From Ancylobacter gelatini (GTDB lineage: Bacteria > Pseudomonadota > Alphaproteobacteria > Rhizobiales > Xanthobacteraceae): DNA of 64,000 bases. The stretch is from assembly GCF_022601675.1 (NCBI RefSeq), contig NZ_JAKVIL010000001.1, forward strand, positions 1 to 64,000, read 5' to 3'. Below, in pieces: positions 26,053 through 34,740 of the stretch. Position numbers and translations under genes: made by a program. The notes below the pieces were generated by a model. That model did not search any database, had not been told where the DNA came from, and saw nothing but the letters and a program-made list of their open reading frames with translations. How positions within the stretch are numbered: position 1 is the first letter of the stretch; each line of letters opens with the position of its first letter.

Positions 26053-26754
26053 ATGTCCTTCACCCCCGTGACCCAGGCGAGTGTGCTCGCCTGGGACCTG
26101 CCGACCCGCCTCGCGAAATGGACGCTGGCCGTCCTGCTCGGGCTCGCCTTCGCGACCCGGTATTACGGGGACGAGTCGCTGGTCTGGCACATGCGCAACG
26201 GCCTCGCGATTCTCGTCGTGCTGGTGTTCCGCCTGTTCTGGGGGCTGGTCGGTGGCAGCACGGCGCGCTTTGCCGGCTTCCTGCGCGGGCCGGGGGCCGC
26301 GGCGCGCTATGTCGGCGGGCTGCTGCGTGGACGCCCGCCGCATTATCTCGGTCACAATCCGGTCGGCGGCTGGATGGTCGTCGCGCTGCTGGCCGTAGTG
26401 GGGGCGCAGGCGCTCACCGGTCTGTTCACCACCGACGACATCATGGTGGACGGCCCCTTGGCCCTGTCCGCCAGCGCGGACGTGGTGTCGCGGGCCTCGG
26501 TCCTTCATGGCCAGATCTTCGAGCTCCTGCTCTGGTTGATCGGCCTGCATGTCACCGCGAATGTCGCCTATTCCCTGTTCGGCAGCGACAACGTGATCCT
26601 CGCCATGCTGAGCGGTCGCAAGCGGCCCATGATGTTCGCCGACAAGGCGCCGGCGACGCCGGGCTCGATCCTGCTCGCGCTGGCGTGCCTTGTGGCCGCG
26701 GCGGGCGTCGTTTTCGGCGGCATATGGCTCGCGGGTGGCGATCCGTTTCCGTAA
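26053..26754 (+). CDS. cytochrome b561-family membrane protein
   Basis: A 233-residue membrane protein with a four-helix di-haem b561 core. The histidines placed for haem ligation are in LVWHMRNGLAILVV, ASVLHGQIFELLL and WLIGLHVTANVAY. DLPTRLAKWTLAVLLGL starts the domain as usual. It would pass electrons between the quinone pool and the upstream periplasmic cytochrome c'. A C-terminal extra helix (ILLALACLVAAAGVVFGGIWL) lies after the core. Confidence 0.93.
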   Translation: MSFTPVTQASVLAWDLPTRLAKWTLAVLLGLAFATRYYGDESLVWHMRNGLAILVVLVFRLFWGLVGGSTARFAGFLRGPGAAARYVGGLLRGRPPHYLGHNPVGGWMVVALLAVVGAQALTGLFTTDDIMVDGPLALSASADVVSRASVLHGQIFELLLWLIGLHVTANVAYSLFGSDNVILAMLSGRKRPMMFADKAPATPGSILLALACLVAAAGVVFGGIWLAGGDPFP

Positions 26755-26814
26755 GCCTTCACGTTCCGCTTCACGTCTCTTGCCGAGACTCACACGTCGT
26801 GCTCCAAGGCGGCC

Positions 26815-27741
26815 ATGAACGCGGCAAAAGGCATCGCGCTGCAGATCGGCGCGACCTTCCTCTTCACCATCATGGCGGCGCTGGTGCGCATCGTGTCGGG
26901 AACGGTCCCGACCGGCGAGGTGGTCTTCGCGCGCTCCTTCTTCGCGCTGTTCCCGCTGCTGGCGCTGCTGGCCTGGCGCAACGAGATCAGCGCGGCGGTG
27001 CGCACCGCCCATCCGGCCGGGCATATTGTGCGCGGCACCATCGGTGTCACGGCGATGGGGCTGAGCTTCACGGCGCTGGCGCATATCCCGCTTGCCGACG
27101 CCACCGCCATCGGCTTCACCGCGCCGCTGATCACGGTGGCGCTCGCCGCTCTCCTGCTGCACGAGAGCGTGCGGCTATACCGCTGGGCGGCGGTGATGGT
27201 CGGGCTGGGTGGCGTGGTGATCATGCTGTGGCCGCATATGGGCGCCGGCTTCGACACGGCGGACAGCGTGATCGGCGCGAGCTGCGCGCTGCTCGGTGCC
27301 GTCTTCACCGCCGGCGCGATGGTGCAGGTGCGCCGACTGACCGCGACCGAAACCACGGCGGCCATCGTGTTCTATTTTCAGGCGCTGGCGGCGGTGGCGG
27401 GGCTGGCGACCGCGGCGTGGGGCTGGCATCTGCCCAGCCTGCTTGAGGCGGTGCTGCTGGTGGCGATCGGCGTGCTCGGCGGCATCGCGCAGATCCTGCT
27501 CACCGAGAGCTACCGCTACGCGCCGGCCTCGGTGGTCGCGCCCTTCGCCTATTCGGCGATGCTGTGGTCGCTGCTGCTCGGCTTCGTCCTGTTCGCCGAG
27601 GTGCCGCCGCTGCTGGTTCTGCTGGGCGGTCTGATCGTGATCGGGGCCGGCCTGTACGTGCTGTGGCAGGACCGGCGGCATGCCGAAGCGCTGGCGCGGG
27701 CAATGGCCGATTCCACCACGCCTTCCGGCCCGTCGGTCTGA
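26815..27741 (+). CDS. DMT-superfamily (EamA) transporter
   Basis: A 308-residue protein with ten predicted helices in two EamA repeats (about residues 5-135 and 150-285). The repeat ends carry the familiar PLITVALAALLLHE and FAYSAMLWSLLLGFVLFAE. Family members export or import metabolites such as amino acids or S-adenosylmethionine. The substrate cannot be read. It is convergent with the short Lrp-like gene, with only 6 bp between stops. Confidence 0.92.
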   Translation: MNAAKGIALQIGATFLFTIMAALVRIVSGTVPTGEVVFARSFFALFPLLALLAWRNEISAAVRTAHPAGHIVRGTIGVTAMGLSFTALAHIPLADATAIGFTAPLITVALAALLLHESVRLYRWAAVMVGLGGVVIMLWPHMGAGFDTADSVIGASCALLGAVFTAGAMVQVRRLTATETTAAIVFYFQALAAVAGLATAAWGWHLPSLLEAVLLVAIGVLGGIAQILLTESYRYAPASVVAPFAYSAMLWSLLLGFVLFAEVPPLLVLLGGLIVIGAGLYVLWQDRRHAEALARAMADSTTPSGPSV

Positions 27742-27747
27742 GCGGGC

Positions 27748-27984
27748 TCAGAATGCCTTGAAGGTGATGAGCGTGCGCGTGTCCTGAATGCCGGGCACGG
27801 AATGCACTTTCTGGTTCACGAAGTGGCCGATATCGGTGCCTTCGGTGACGTAGAACTTCACCAAGAGGTCGAACTCACCGGCGGTGGAATAGATTTCCGA
27901 GGCGATCTCGGCATCGGCGAGCGCGTTGGCCACGTCGTAGGAGCGGCCGAGCTGGCATTTGATCTGCACGAAGAAGGGGACCAT
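27748..27984 (-). CDS. stand-alone Lrp/AsnC ligand-binding (RAM) domain protein
   Basis: A 78-residue protein that is only the C-terminal regulatory fold of Lrp/AsnC regulators (VPFFVQIKCQLGRSYDVAN to RTLITFKAF). It has no DNA-binding domain. Motifs match the RAM fold, including EIYSTAGEFDLLVKFYV. Such small proteins occur widely in alphaproteobacteria and are thought to bind amino acids or to partner full-length Lrp proteins. The frame stays open upstream into a palindromic repeat, but ATG 27984 gives the complete family unit. Confidence 0.88.
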   Translation of the reverse strand: MVPFFVQIKCQLGRSYDVANALADAEIASEIYSTAGEFDLLVKFYVTEGTDIGHFVNQKVHSVPGIQDTRTLITFKAF

Positions 27985-28096
27985 TTCGGAATTCCGGGCC
28001 GGTTCAGGTGCGCCAAAGGAACAGAAGCCGGGCGCGCGCGCAACCCCTTGCCGCCCCCGTTCCCGCCTGTGCCTTGCAAGCGCCGGCGGCTTCGCC

Positions 28097-28214
28097 CAGA
28101 GCACTTCCGGATCGTTCGATGGAATATTCGAACGATCCGGAAGTGCTCTGAATCCATAGAGATGGAGCACTTCCTCTTCGATCAGATGATTCCATCTGAT
28201 CGGGAAATGCTCTA
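28097..28214. repeat. two-hairpin intergenic palindromic repeat
   Basis: The first half is a perfect 23-bp inverted repeat (28097-28119 with 28128-28150) around an 8-base loop, starting CAGAGCACTTCC. The second half (28165-28212) begins GAGCACTTCC, contains the perfect stem GATCAGATG-ATTC-CATCTGATC, and ends GGGAAATGCTC TA. The GAGC...GCTC ends and GATC stems resemble the repeat at 51701-51817, so this is probably a dispersed family of this genome. Confidence 0.75.
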
Positions 28215-28230
28215 TGCGTCGGTCAACGAT

Positions 28231-28340
28231 CGCGTTGGGGTGCCCGCAAGGGCTGAGAGGCCGGCGTCGGCGGCAGAGGCCGCAGACGCGCAGCCAACCC
28301 ACGAACCTGATCCGGGTCATGCCGGCGGAGGAAACGGATC
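28231..28340 (+). ncRNA. TPP riboswitch (THI element) of thiD
   Basis: The two conserved TPP-sensing blocks can be read. GGGGTGCC with GGGCTGAGAG is at 28237-28259, and CCACGAACCTGATCCGGGTC followed by ATGCCGGCGGAGGAA is at about 28299-28332. The closing stem pairs CGTT (28233-28236) with AACG (28333-28336). It precedes the HMP-phosphate kinase gene, so TPP should repress thiamine synthesis here. After it, CCTCC (28379-28383) can pair either with GGAGG (28365-28369) or with the thiD binding site GGAG (28392-28395), which suggests control of translation. Confidence 0.95.
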
Positions 28341-28403
28341 GCGCGCCGCACGGCCTTGCCGCGCGGAGGACGCGCCGGCCTCCCGGTCAACGGAGAGCGC
28401 CTG

Positions 28404-29213
28404 ATGAACGCCAAGACATCTATCGCGGTGACGATTGCGGGTTCGGATTCCGGCGGCGGCGCCGGCATTCAGGCCGACCTCAAGACCTTTTCGGCGCTCG
28501 GCGTCTATGGCGCGAGCGTCATCACCGCGCTCACCGCGCAGAACACGCTCGGCGTCACCGGCATCCACGACGTGCCGCCCGCCTTCGTCGGTGCGCAGAT
28601 CGACGCGGTGTTCTCCGACCTCGCGGTCGATGCGGTGAAGATCGGCATGCTGTCGCGCCCGGAGGTGATCGAGGCGGTGGCGGAGGGGCTCGACCGGCAC
28701 AGGCTGGCCACCGTGGTGCTGGACCCGGTGATGATCGCGGCCTCCGGCGACCGGCTGCTGGTGCCGGATGCGGTGGAATCGCTGCGCGCGCTGCTGCTGC
28801 CGCGTGCGCTGCTGATCACGCCGAACCTGCCGGAAGCCGCGGCGCTGCTCGACGAGGCCGCCGCCACCACGCCCGCGGGAATGCGCCGGCAGGCGGAACG
28901 CCTGCTCGCTATGGGCCCCAAGGCGGTGCTGATCAAGGGCGGGCACGGCGAGGGGCCGGAGAGTGTCGACGTGCTTCTCGACGCGGAGGGCGTGCTGGAG
29001 CTTTCCGCCCCGCGCCTGGCCACGCGCAACACCCACGGCACCGGCTGCACCCTGTCCTCGGCCATTGCGGCGGGGCTCGCCAAGGGATTGCCGCTGCGGG
29101 CGGCGGTGGAGGCCGCCAAGACGTATCTTTCCGCGGCCATCGGCGCGGCGGACCGGCTGGAGATCGGGCGCGGCCACGGGCCGGTGCATCATTTCCACGC
29201 GTGGTGGCGCTGA
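28404..29213 (+). CDS. thiD: hydroxymethylpyrimidine/phosphomethylpyrimidine kinase
   Basis: A 269-residue ribokinase-fold enzyme that phosphorylates HMP to HMP-P and then HMP-PP, the pyrimidine half of thiamine. Marks are the N-terminal IAGSDSGGGAGIQADLKTF, the LDPVMIAASGDRLL segment, LITPNLPEAAALL, and the catalytic anion hole THGTGCTLSSAIAAGL with its conserved Asn/Gly/Cys. The ATG at 28404 has GGAG 8 bases ahead, and the upstream TPP riboswitch confirms the pathway. No other thi gene is adjacent. Confidence 0.97.
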   Translation: MNAKTSIAVTIAGSDSGGGAGIQADLKTFSALGVYGASVITALTAQNTLGVTGIHDVPPAFVGAQIDAVFSDLAVDAVKIGMLSRPEVIEAVAEGLDRHRLATVVLDPVMIAASGDRLLVPDAVESLRALLLPRALLITPNLPEAAALLDEAAATTPAGMRRQAERLLAMGPKAVLIKGGHGEGPESVDVLLDAEGVLELSAPRLATRNTHGTGCTLSSAIAAGLAKGLPLRAAVEAAKTYLSAAIGAADRLEIGRGHGPVHHFHAWWR

Positions 29214-29292
29214 GAGGCGCGCCATAGCCGTCCTCGCAACGCGCGAGGCTTCCTGATATCGAGGCGCAGCTTTCTCTCCCGAGCTTCGCCCC

Positions 29293-30459
29293 GTGCCCGT
29301 CCTCGCCCCGCGCCACGCCATTGCCGCCGTCTATGTCGGATTGTTCTTCGGCATCGGCGTCTACATGCCGTTCTTCCCGGTATGGCTGCAGGCGCGCGGC
29401 TTCGATGCCTCATGGATCGCCTTCGCGCTCGCCGTGCCGATGGCGGCGCGGCTGTTCACCATGCCGCTGGGCGGGCTGATCGCAGACCGAAGCGGCCGGC
29501 CGCGCGCGACACTGATGCTCTACGCGCTGGCGACCGCGCTGTGCTTTGCCGGCGTGGCGCTGGCGCCGGGCACGACCTCGATGCTGATCGCGCTGGCGCT
29601 CGCCACCTGCTTCTGGCAGCCGAGCCTGCCGGTGATCGACGCCTATGCCGTGTCGCGGCGCAAGCTCGGGCAGCTCGATTATGGCCGGGTGCGGCTGTGG
29701 GGCTCGCTTTCCTTCATCGGCGGCAACATGGCCGGCGGGCTGCTGCTGGGGCTTCTGCCGGGCGATGCGGTGATCTGGTTCATCGTCGCCGGCGCGCTGA
29801 TCACGGCGGGGGCTTCCGCGCTGCTGGAGGAAGCGCCGCTGGCGCCGCGCGGCGCGCGACCGGCCAGGGGTGGCGTCACGACGCCGAGCCTCACCGCCAT
29901 CCTCGCGGTCGGCATCGCGGCGGCGGCGCTGGTGCAAGGCTCGCACGGCGTGCTGTACGCCTTCGCCTCGGTGCACTGGCGCGCTCTCGGCTATTCCGAT
30001 GCCGTGATCGGCCTGCTGTGGGCGGTCGGCGTGCTCGCGGAAGTGCTGCTGTTCCGCGTCGGCACCCGGATTACCGCCCGCCTCGGGCCGGAGCGGCTCC
30101 TGATGCTTGGCGGCCTCGCCGGGGTGCTGCGCTTCGGCGCGATGGCGCTTGAACCGCCATTGCCGCTGCTGGCCGGCCTGCAGATGCTGCACGGGCTGAC
30201 CTTCGGCTGCACCTATCTCGGCACGGTCGAACTGGTGGCGCGCCACGCGCCGGCCGGGCGGCAGGCGGGCACGCAGGCGCTCGCCTCCTGGGCGACGGCG
30301 ATCGTGATGACCGGGACGATCCTGCTCTCCGGCCCGCTCTGGACCGCGTTCGGCGCGGGCGCCTTCTACACCTCGGCGCTGATGGCACTGTGCGGCGCCG
30401 CGCTGGCCTTCGTCGCCTGGCTGCGGCCTCAGCCCCAGAGCGCGGCCTCGGGCGGATAG
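29293..30459 (+). CDS. MFS transporter, HcaT/MFS_1-like family
   Basis: A 388-residue transporter with 12 predicted helices. The start (GLFFGIGVYMPFFPVWLQ) and the segment QLDYGRVRLWGSLSFIGGN match the MFS_1-like family that includes HcaT (3-phenylpropionate) and NupG/LacY-type relatives. The start codon is GTG. Its last 31 bases overlap the end of the oppositely oriented epimerase gene, so no terminator separates them. The substrate is unknown. Confidence 0.9.
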   Translation: MPVLAPRHAIAAVYVGLFFGIGVYMPFFPVWLQARGFDASWIAFALAVPMAARLFTMPLGGLIADRSGRPRATLMLYALATALCFAGVALAPGTTSMLIALALATCFWQPSLPVIDAYAVSRRKLGQLDYGRVRLWGSLSFIGGNMAGGLLLGLLPGDAVIWFIVAGALITAGASALLEEAPLAPRGARPARGGVTTPSLTAILAVGIAAAALVQGSHGVLYAFASVHWRALGYSDAVIGLLWAVGVLAEVLLFRVGTRITARLGPERLLMLGGLAGVLRFGAMALEPPLPLLAGLQMLHGLTFGCTYLGTVELVARHAPAGRQAGTQALASWATAIVMTGTILLSGPLWTAFGAGAFYTSALMALCGAALAFVAWLRPQPQSAASGG

Positions 30460-31418
30460 ACCAGGCTGCCCTCATAGACGAGGCCGGGCGCGCGGTCGTG
30501 CGCCAGCAGCAGCGGGCCGTCGAGGTCGACGAAGCGGGCCTGCCCGGCCAGCAGCAGCGCCGGCGCCATGGACAGCGAGGTCGCGACCATGCAGCCGACC
30601 ATGAGGTCGAGCCCCGCGCCGCGCGCAGCCTCCGCCAGGGCCAGCGCCTCGGTGAGGCCTCCGGTCTTGTCGAGCTTGATGTTGATCGCGTCATAGCGCC
30701 CGGCGAGGCGGGGCAGGCCGGTACGGTCATGCGCGCTCTCGTCGGCGCAGATCGGGATCAGGTGCTCGACACGTTCCAGCAGCGCATCGTCCATTGCGGG
30801 CAGCGGCTGCTCCACCAGCCCGACGCCGGCGCGGGCGCAGGCCTCCATATTGTGCATCAGGTTGCCGGCACTCCAGCCCTCATTGGCATCGACGATCAGG
30901 GCGGCCTCCGGCACCGCGGCGCGAATGGCCGTGAGGCGTTCGATGTCTTCCGCCCCGCCCAGCTTGAGCTTGAGCACCGGGCGGGCCGCCTCGCGCGCGG
31001 CCTGCGCCATCGCCTGCGGCGTGTCGAGGCTGAGCGTGTAGGCGGTCACCACCGGGGAGGGCGCCGGCAGGCCGGCGAGCGCATGGACGCGCAGGCGCGT
31101 CTGCTTCGCCTCAAGGTCCCAGAACGCGCAGTCGAGCGCGTTGCGCGCCGCGCCGGCCGGCATGCGTTGCTGAAGCGCGGCCCGCGTCAGCCCCTGCGTC
31201 ACCGCGGGCGCCATGGCCTCGATTGCGGCGGCGACACCTTCCACGCTCTCGCCGTAGCGGGGATAGGGCACGCACTCGCCGCGCCCGACGATGCCGTCGG
31301 CATGAAGTTCGGCCACCACCACGACGGCCTCCGTCTTGGAGCCGCGGGCGATGGTGAAGCTGCCGCGGATCGGAAAGCGTTCGATGCGGACGTGAAGACG
31401 GGGAGCGGGGTTCTGCAT
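30429..31418 (-). CDS. L-Ala-D/L-Glu epimerase-type dipeptide epimerase
   Basis: A 329-residue enolase-superfamily enzyme of the muconate-lactonising subgroup. The catalytic base pair reads KLK in VLKLKLGG, metal ligands are in VDANEGW, VEQPLP and CADES, and the second lysine is in INIKLDKTGG. Dipeptide epimerases interconvert L-Ala-D-Glu and L-Ala-L-Glu and let the cell reuse murein peptides. It is convergent with the MFS gene, which makes a murein-peptide role for that transporter possible but unproven. Confidence 0.9.
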   Translation of the reverse strand: MQNPAPRLHVRIERFPIRGSFTIARGSKTEAVVVVAELHADGIVGRGECVPYPRYGESVEGVAAAIEAMAPAVTQGLTRAALQQRMPAGAARNALDCAFWDLEAKQTRLRVHALAGLPAPSPVVTAYTLSLDTPQAMAQAAREAARPVLKLKLGGAEDIERLTAIRAAVPEAALIVDANEGWSAGNLMHNMEACARAGVGLVEQPLPAMDDALLERVEHLIPICADESAHDRTGLPRLAGRYDAINIKLDKTGGLTEALALAEAARGAGLDLMVGCMVATSLSMAPALLLAGQARFVDLDGPLLLAHDRAPGLVYEGSLVYPPEAALWG

Positions 31419-31693
31419 GGCGACCTGACCGGGGGGCGCCGCGAATCACCGCGACGTCCGGTCACGATAAAGCCAGCCGGCGCGGGTGTCCGGCCGTCAC
31501 AGGGAAAGCACAGTTGGTGCGAGATAATGGAATTCATTCATCAGGATACCGTTAACCAGGTCAATGACCTCGACAGAGCGGAAGACGCAGGGTTAAGAAA
31601 TTAAACACGATTTGGCGATGGCCGGTCTGCGTCGCCCATGCCGGGTGTTCATGTGCCGCGCGCTGCGCGCGGAGAGCTCAAGGGGAGCCGGAT

Positions 31694-32842
31694 TTGGGGG
31701 CTGCTGAAGCGCCGCTTCTCGCTACGGCGCGCCATGGCCGGGAACTGGTGTTCGTCGGCAACGGCCGATGGATTGCCGCGCAGAGCCTCGCCCTGGAAGA
31801 GGCGGTTCGCCTGGGGCTGGCCGAGCTGGAAGCCGGCGCGGTCGAGGCCGCGCGCGTCGACCTGTCCGGCGTCCGCAGCTTCGATACGGTTGGCGCGGTG
31901 CTGGCTGACCGGCTGGTGCGCGCGCTCGAAGCGGCCGGCGTCCGGCCGCACGTCGTCGGGCTGGAGCGCCGCTTCGAGCCGCTGCTGGCCGAAATATCCC
32001 ATGGCTGCCATCAGGTGCCGCCGGAGGTGCGCCACATCAACCCGGTGATCGGCGGCCTGCGCGTGGTCGGCCGCACCATGGTCGACGTTCTCGCGGACAG
32101 CCGGCTGTTCCTCAGCTTCATCGGCGCGGTGACGGCGTCGCTGCTGCGCGTGCTGGTGCGGCCGCTGACCTTCCGCTGGACCTCGATGGTGTTCCATCTG
32201 GAGCGCACGGGGCTCAGGGCGGTGCCGATCGTGGCGCTGATCACCTTCCTGATCGGCTGCATCATCGCCCAGCAGGGCATATTCCATTTCCGCAAGTTCG
32301 GCGCGACCACCTATGTGGTCGACATGGTCGGCATCCTCACTTTGCGCGAGCTGGGCGTGCTGATCGTCTCGATCATGGTCGCCGGCCGATCGGGGAGCGC
32401 CTTCACCGCGGAACTCGGCTCCATGCGCATGCGCGAGGAGGTCGACGCGCTGCGGGTGATGGGCTTCGATCCCAATGAGGTGCTGGTGCTGCCGCGCCTC
32501 GTGGCGCTCATCATCGCGGTGCCGCTGCTCACCTTCCTCGGCAGCATGTGCGCGCTGTTCGGCGGCGGGCTGGTGGCGTGGCTTTATGGCGGCATCTCGC
32601 CGGAAATCTTCCTGGCGCGGCTGAAGGAAGCCATCTCGATGAACACCTTCGAGGTCGGCATGATCAAGGCGCCATTCATGGCGGCGATCATCGGCCTCAT
32701 CGCCTGCATGGAAGGCATGCGGGTGGGCGGCAGCGCCGAATCGCTCGGCGCGCACACCACCGCCTCGGTGGTGAAGGCGATCTTCCTGGTGATCGTGGTG
32801 GACGGGCTGTTCGCCATGTTCTTCGCCGCGATCAACATGTAG
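31694..32842 (+). CDS. mlaE: MlaE-family lipid ABC permease with N-terminal STAS-like domain
   Basis: A 382-residue protein. Residues 1-105 look like a STAS domain (VDLSGVRSFDTVGAVLADRLV), equivalent to MlaB fused to the permease. Residues 130-382 are the MlaE permease with its markers IAQQGIFHFRKFGAT, GSAFTAELGSMRMREEVDALRVMG and FGGGLVAWLYGGI. It is the membrane channel of an MCE system that moves phospholipids between the two membranes. The start is a TTG at 31694 with AGGGGAG placed 6 bases ahead; no in-frame ATG is available nearby. It heads a four-gene operon. Confidence 0.92.
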   Translation: MGAAEAPLLATARHGRELVFVGNGRWIAAQSLALEEAVRLGLAELEAGAVEAARVDLSGVRSFDTVGAVLADRLVRALEAAGVRPHVVGLERRFEPLLAEISHGCHQVPPEVRHINPVIGGLRVVGRTMVDVLADSRLFLSFIGAVTASLLRVLVRPLTFRWTSMVFHLERTGLRAVPIVALITFLIGCIIAQQGIFHFRKFGATTYVVDMVGILTLRELGVLIVSIMVAGRSGSAFTAELGSMRMREEVDALRVMGFDPNEVLVLPRLVALIIAVPLLTFLGSMCALFGGGLVAWLYGGISPEIFLARLKEAISMNTFEVGMIKAPFMAAIIGLIACMEGMRVGGSAESLGAHTTASVVKAIFLVIVVDGLFAMFFAAINM

Positions 32843-32851
32843 GGCGCGGCG

Positions 32852-33682
32852 ATGCAGGTGAACGACACATCCGCCCCCATCCGGTCTGCCGCCCGCATCG
32901 CGCCGGCGACCGAGCCGATCATCAGCGTGCGCGACGTCGTGGTCGGCTTCGGCGACCGCATCATCCTCAACGGCCTTTCGCTTGACGTGATGAAAGGCGA
33001 GATCCTCGGCTTCGTCGGCGCCTCGGGCGGCGGCAAGTCGGTGTTGACGCGCACCATTCTCGGGCTGGTGCCCAAGCGTTCGGGCACGGTCGAGGTGTTC
33101 GGGCAGGACCTCGACACACTGAACTTTGCCGAGCGGCGGGCGTTGGAACAGCGCTGGGGCGTCCTGTTCCAGCAGGGGGCATTGTTCTCCTCGCTCACGG
33201 TGAAGCAGAATATCCAGTTCCCGATGCGCGAATATCTCCAGATGTCGCAGCAATTGATGGACGAAATCACCATCGCCAAGGTTGAGATGGTGGGTCTCCA
33301 GCCGGACGTCGTGTCCAAGTTCCCCTCGGAACTTTCCGGCGGCATGATCAAGCGCGTCGCGCTGGCGCGTGCGCTCGCGCTCGACCCGGAAATCCTGTTC
33401 CTCGACGAGCCGACCTCGGGGCTTGATCCCATCGGCGCCGGCGAGTTCGACGAGTTGATCGCGACGTTGCAGCAGACTTTGGGGCTGACCGTATTCATGG
33501 TAACGCACGATCTGGACAGTCTTCACACGGTCTGTGACCGCATCGCCGCTCTTGGCGAGGGCAAGGTGATCGCGGTCGGGCCGATCGAGACCATGATGGC
33601 GTCCCGCCATCCCTGGATCGTCTCCTATTTTCACGGCAAGCGGGCACGAGCGGCCGGCTTCGCAACTGAAGGGCGTCGCTGA
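32852..33682 (+). CDS. mlaF: MlaF-family ABC transporter ATPase
   Basis: A 276-residue ATP-binding cassette. Walker A is GASGGGKSVLTRT, the Q loop is LFQQGALFSSLTV, the signature is LSGGMIKRVALARAL, Walker B is EILFLDEPTSGLDP and the switch histidine is in VTHDLDS. It powers the MlaE-type permease encoded 10 bases upstream. The GALFSSLTV stretch is typical of the Mkl/MlaF group. Confidence 0.96.
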   Translation: MQVNDTSAPIRSAARIAPATEPIISVRDVVVGFGDRIILNGLSLDVMKGEILGFVGASGGGKSVLTRTILGLVPKRSGTVEVFGQDLDTLNFAERRALEQRWGVLFQQGALFSSLTVKQNIQFPMREYLQMSQQLMDEITIAKVEMVGLQPDVVSKFPSELSGGMIKRVALARALALDPEILFLDEPTSGLDPIGAGEFDELIATLQQTLGLTVFMVTHDLDSLHTVCDRIAALGEGKVIAVGPIETMMASRHPWIVSYFHGKRARAAGFATEGRR

Positions 33683-33691
33683 GACCGGATC

Positions 33692-34738
33692 ATGGAAACA
33701 CGCGCCAACTACACCATCATCGGCCTGTTCACGCTCATCGTTGTGGGTGCGGCCTTCGGCTTCGTCTGGTGGTTCACCGGGCAGGGCAGCCGCGGGCCGC
33801 GCACCGAATATCAGGTGGTGTTCAGCGGGCCGGTGAAGGGGCTTCAGACCGGCTCAGCCGTCACCTTCAACGGCATTCCGGTCGGCGAGGTGATGAAGCT
33901 GGACTTCGACCGCGTCGATCCGCGCAAGGTGATCGCCACGATCGCCGTGCAGCCCGACACGCCGGTCAAGTCGGACACCAGCGCCACGCTCGATTCGCAG
34001 GTGCTCACCGGCCTCGCTTCGGTCGGCCTTGCCGGCGGCTCCGCCAATGCCGCGCCGCTGCCGGCGCCCCCGGCCGGGCAATTGCCGACGATCGACGCCG
34101 ACGCCTCGGCGATCCAGGACGTGATGCAGGGGGTGCGTCAGGTAATGGGCCGCGTCGACGACATTGCGCGCCGCATCGACGTGCTGCTGACCGACAACGA
34201 GTCCAAGATCAATTCCATCATCGACAATGTCGACAAGTTCAGCGCGGCGCTCGGCAAGAACGCCGACAGCATTGACGGCCTCGTCGCCGATGTCAGCAGC
34301 GCGGCGCGTCGCATCGACCAGCTCGCCGGCAATCTCGACAAGACGGTGGCCGCGATCGATCCCGACAAGGTGCGCGCCACGGTGAACGACATCAACGCCT
34401 TCACCGGGCGGCTCGACGGCATGGCCTCCAAGGTCGACACCATCCTCGACAATGTGAACGCGATGACCACCAGCGAGGAAGGCAAGGGCATGTTCGCTCA
34501 GATTTCCGGCGCGGCAGAGGAAGTGCGCAAGCTGGCCTTCAATCTCGACGCGCGGACCGCCGAGCTGTCGAAGAACCTGAATCAGTTCACCGGGCCGGGG
34601 CTGCGCCAGTACGAAGCGCTGGCGGCGGACGGTCGGCGGACGCTGGCAGAGATCGAGCGCGTGTTCCGCAATCTGGAGCGCAATCCCCGCCAGTTCATCT
34701 TTGGCGGGTCGTCTGTTCCCAGCTACAGTGGCCGGTGA
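33692..34738 (+). CDS. mlaD: MCE-domain lipid-transport protein (MlaD family)
   Basis: A 348-residue protein anchored by one N-terminal helix (about residues 8-28, IIGLFTLIVVGAAFGFVWWF). The MCE domain follows at 38-120 (VVFSGPVKGLQTGSAVTFNGIPVGEV), then a long helical region rich in NVDKFSAAL/NLDKTVAAI-type heptads. MlaD forms a hexameric lipid tunnel in the periplasm; the long helical tail is longer than in E. coli MlaD and like the Mce/PqiB-type tails. It sits 9 bases after mlaF. Confidence 0.95.
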   Translation: METRANYTIIGLFTLIVVGAAFGFVWWFTGQGSRGPRTEYQVVFSGPVKGLQTGSAVTFNGIPVGEVMKLDFDRVDPRKVIATIAVQPDTPVKSDTSATLDSQVLTGLASVGLAGGSANAAPLPAPPAGQLPTIDADASAIQDVMQGVRQVMGRVDDIARRIDVLLTDNESKINSIIDNVDKFSAALGKNADSIDGLVADVSSAARRIDQLAGNLDKTVAAIDPDKVRATVNDINAFTGRLDGMASKVDTILDNVNAMTTSEEGKGMFAQISGAAEEVRKLAFNLDARTAELSKNLNQFTGPGLRQYEALAADGRRTLAEIERVFRNLERNPRQFIFGGSSVPSYSGR

Positions 34739-34740
34739 AC

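Larger units (their letters stand above)
27985..28403. other. 419-bp region: palindromic repeat plus TPP riboswitch leader of thiD
   Basis: No gene is supported here. From left to right it holds about 110 bp without visible signals, a two-hairpin intergenic repeat (28097-28214), the TPP riboswitch (28231-28340) and a short expression platform ending at the thiD ATG. Open frames crossing the palindromes are by-products of the repeat symmetry. Confidence 0.7.

Noticed and set aside
28004-28195. Short open frames on both strands through the 28.1-kb repeat
   Set aside because: They read the same palindromic arms on both strands and have no ribosome binding site; they are by-products of the repeat.
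31649-33634. A minus-strand open frame of about 660 codons across the mlaE and mlaF region
   Set aside because: It is antisense to an ABC operon with complete motifs, and has high His/Arg/Asp content and no binding site.
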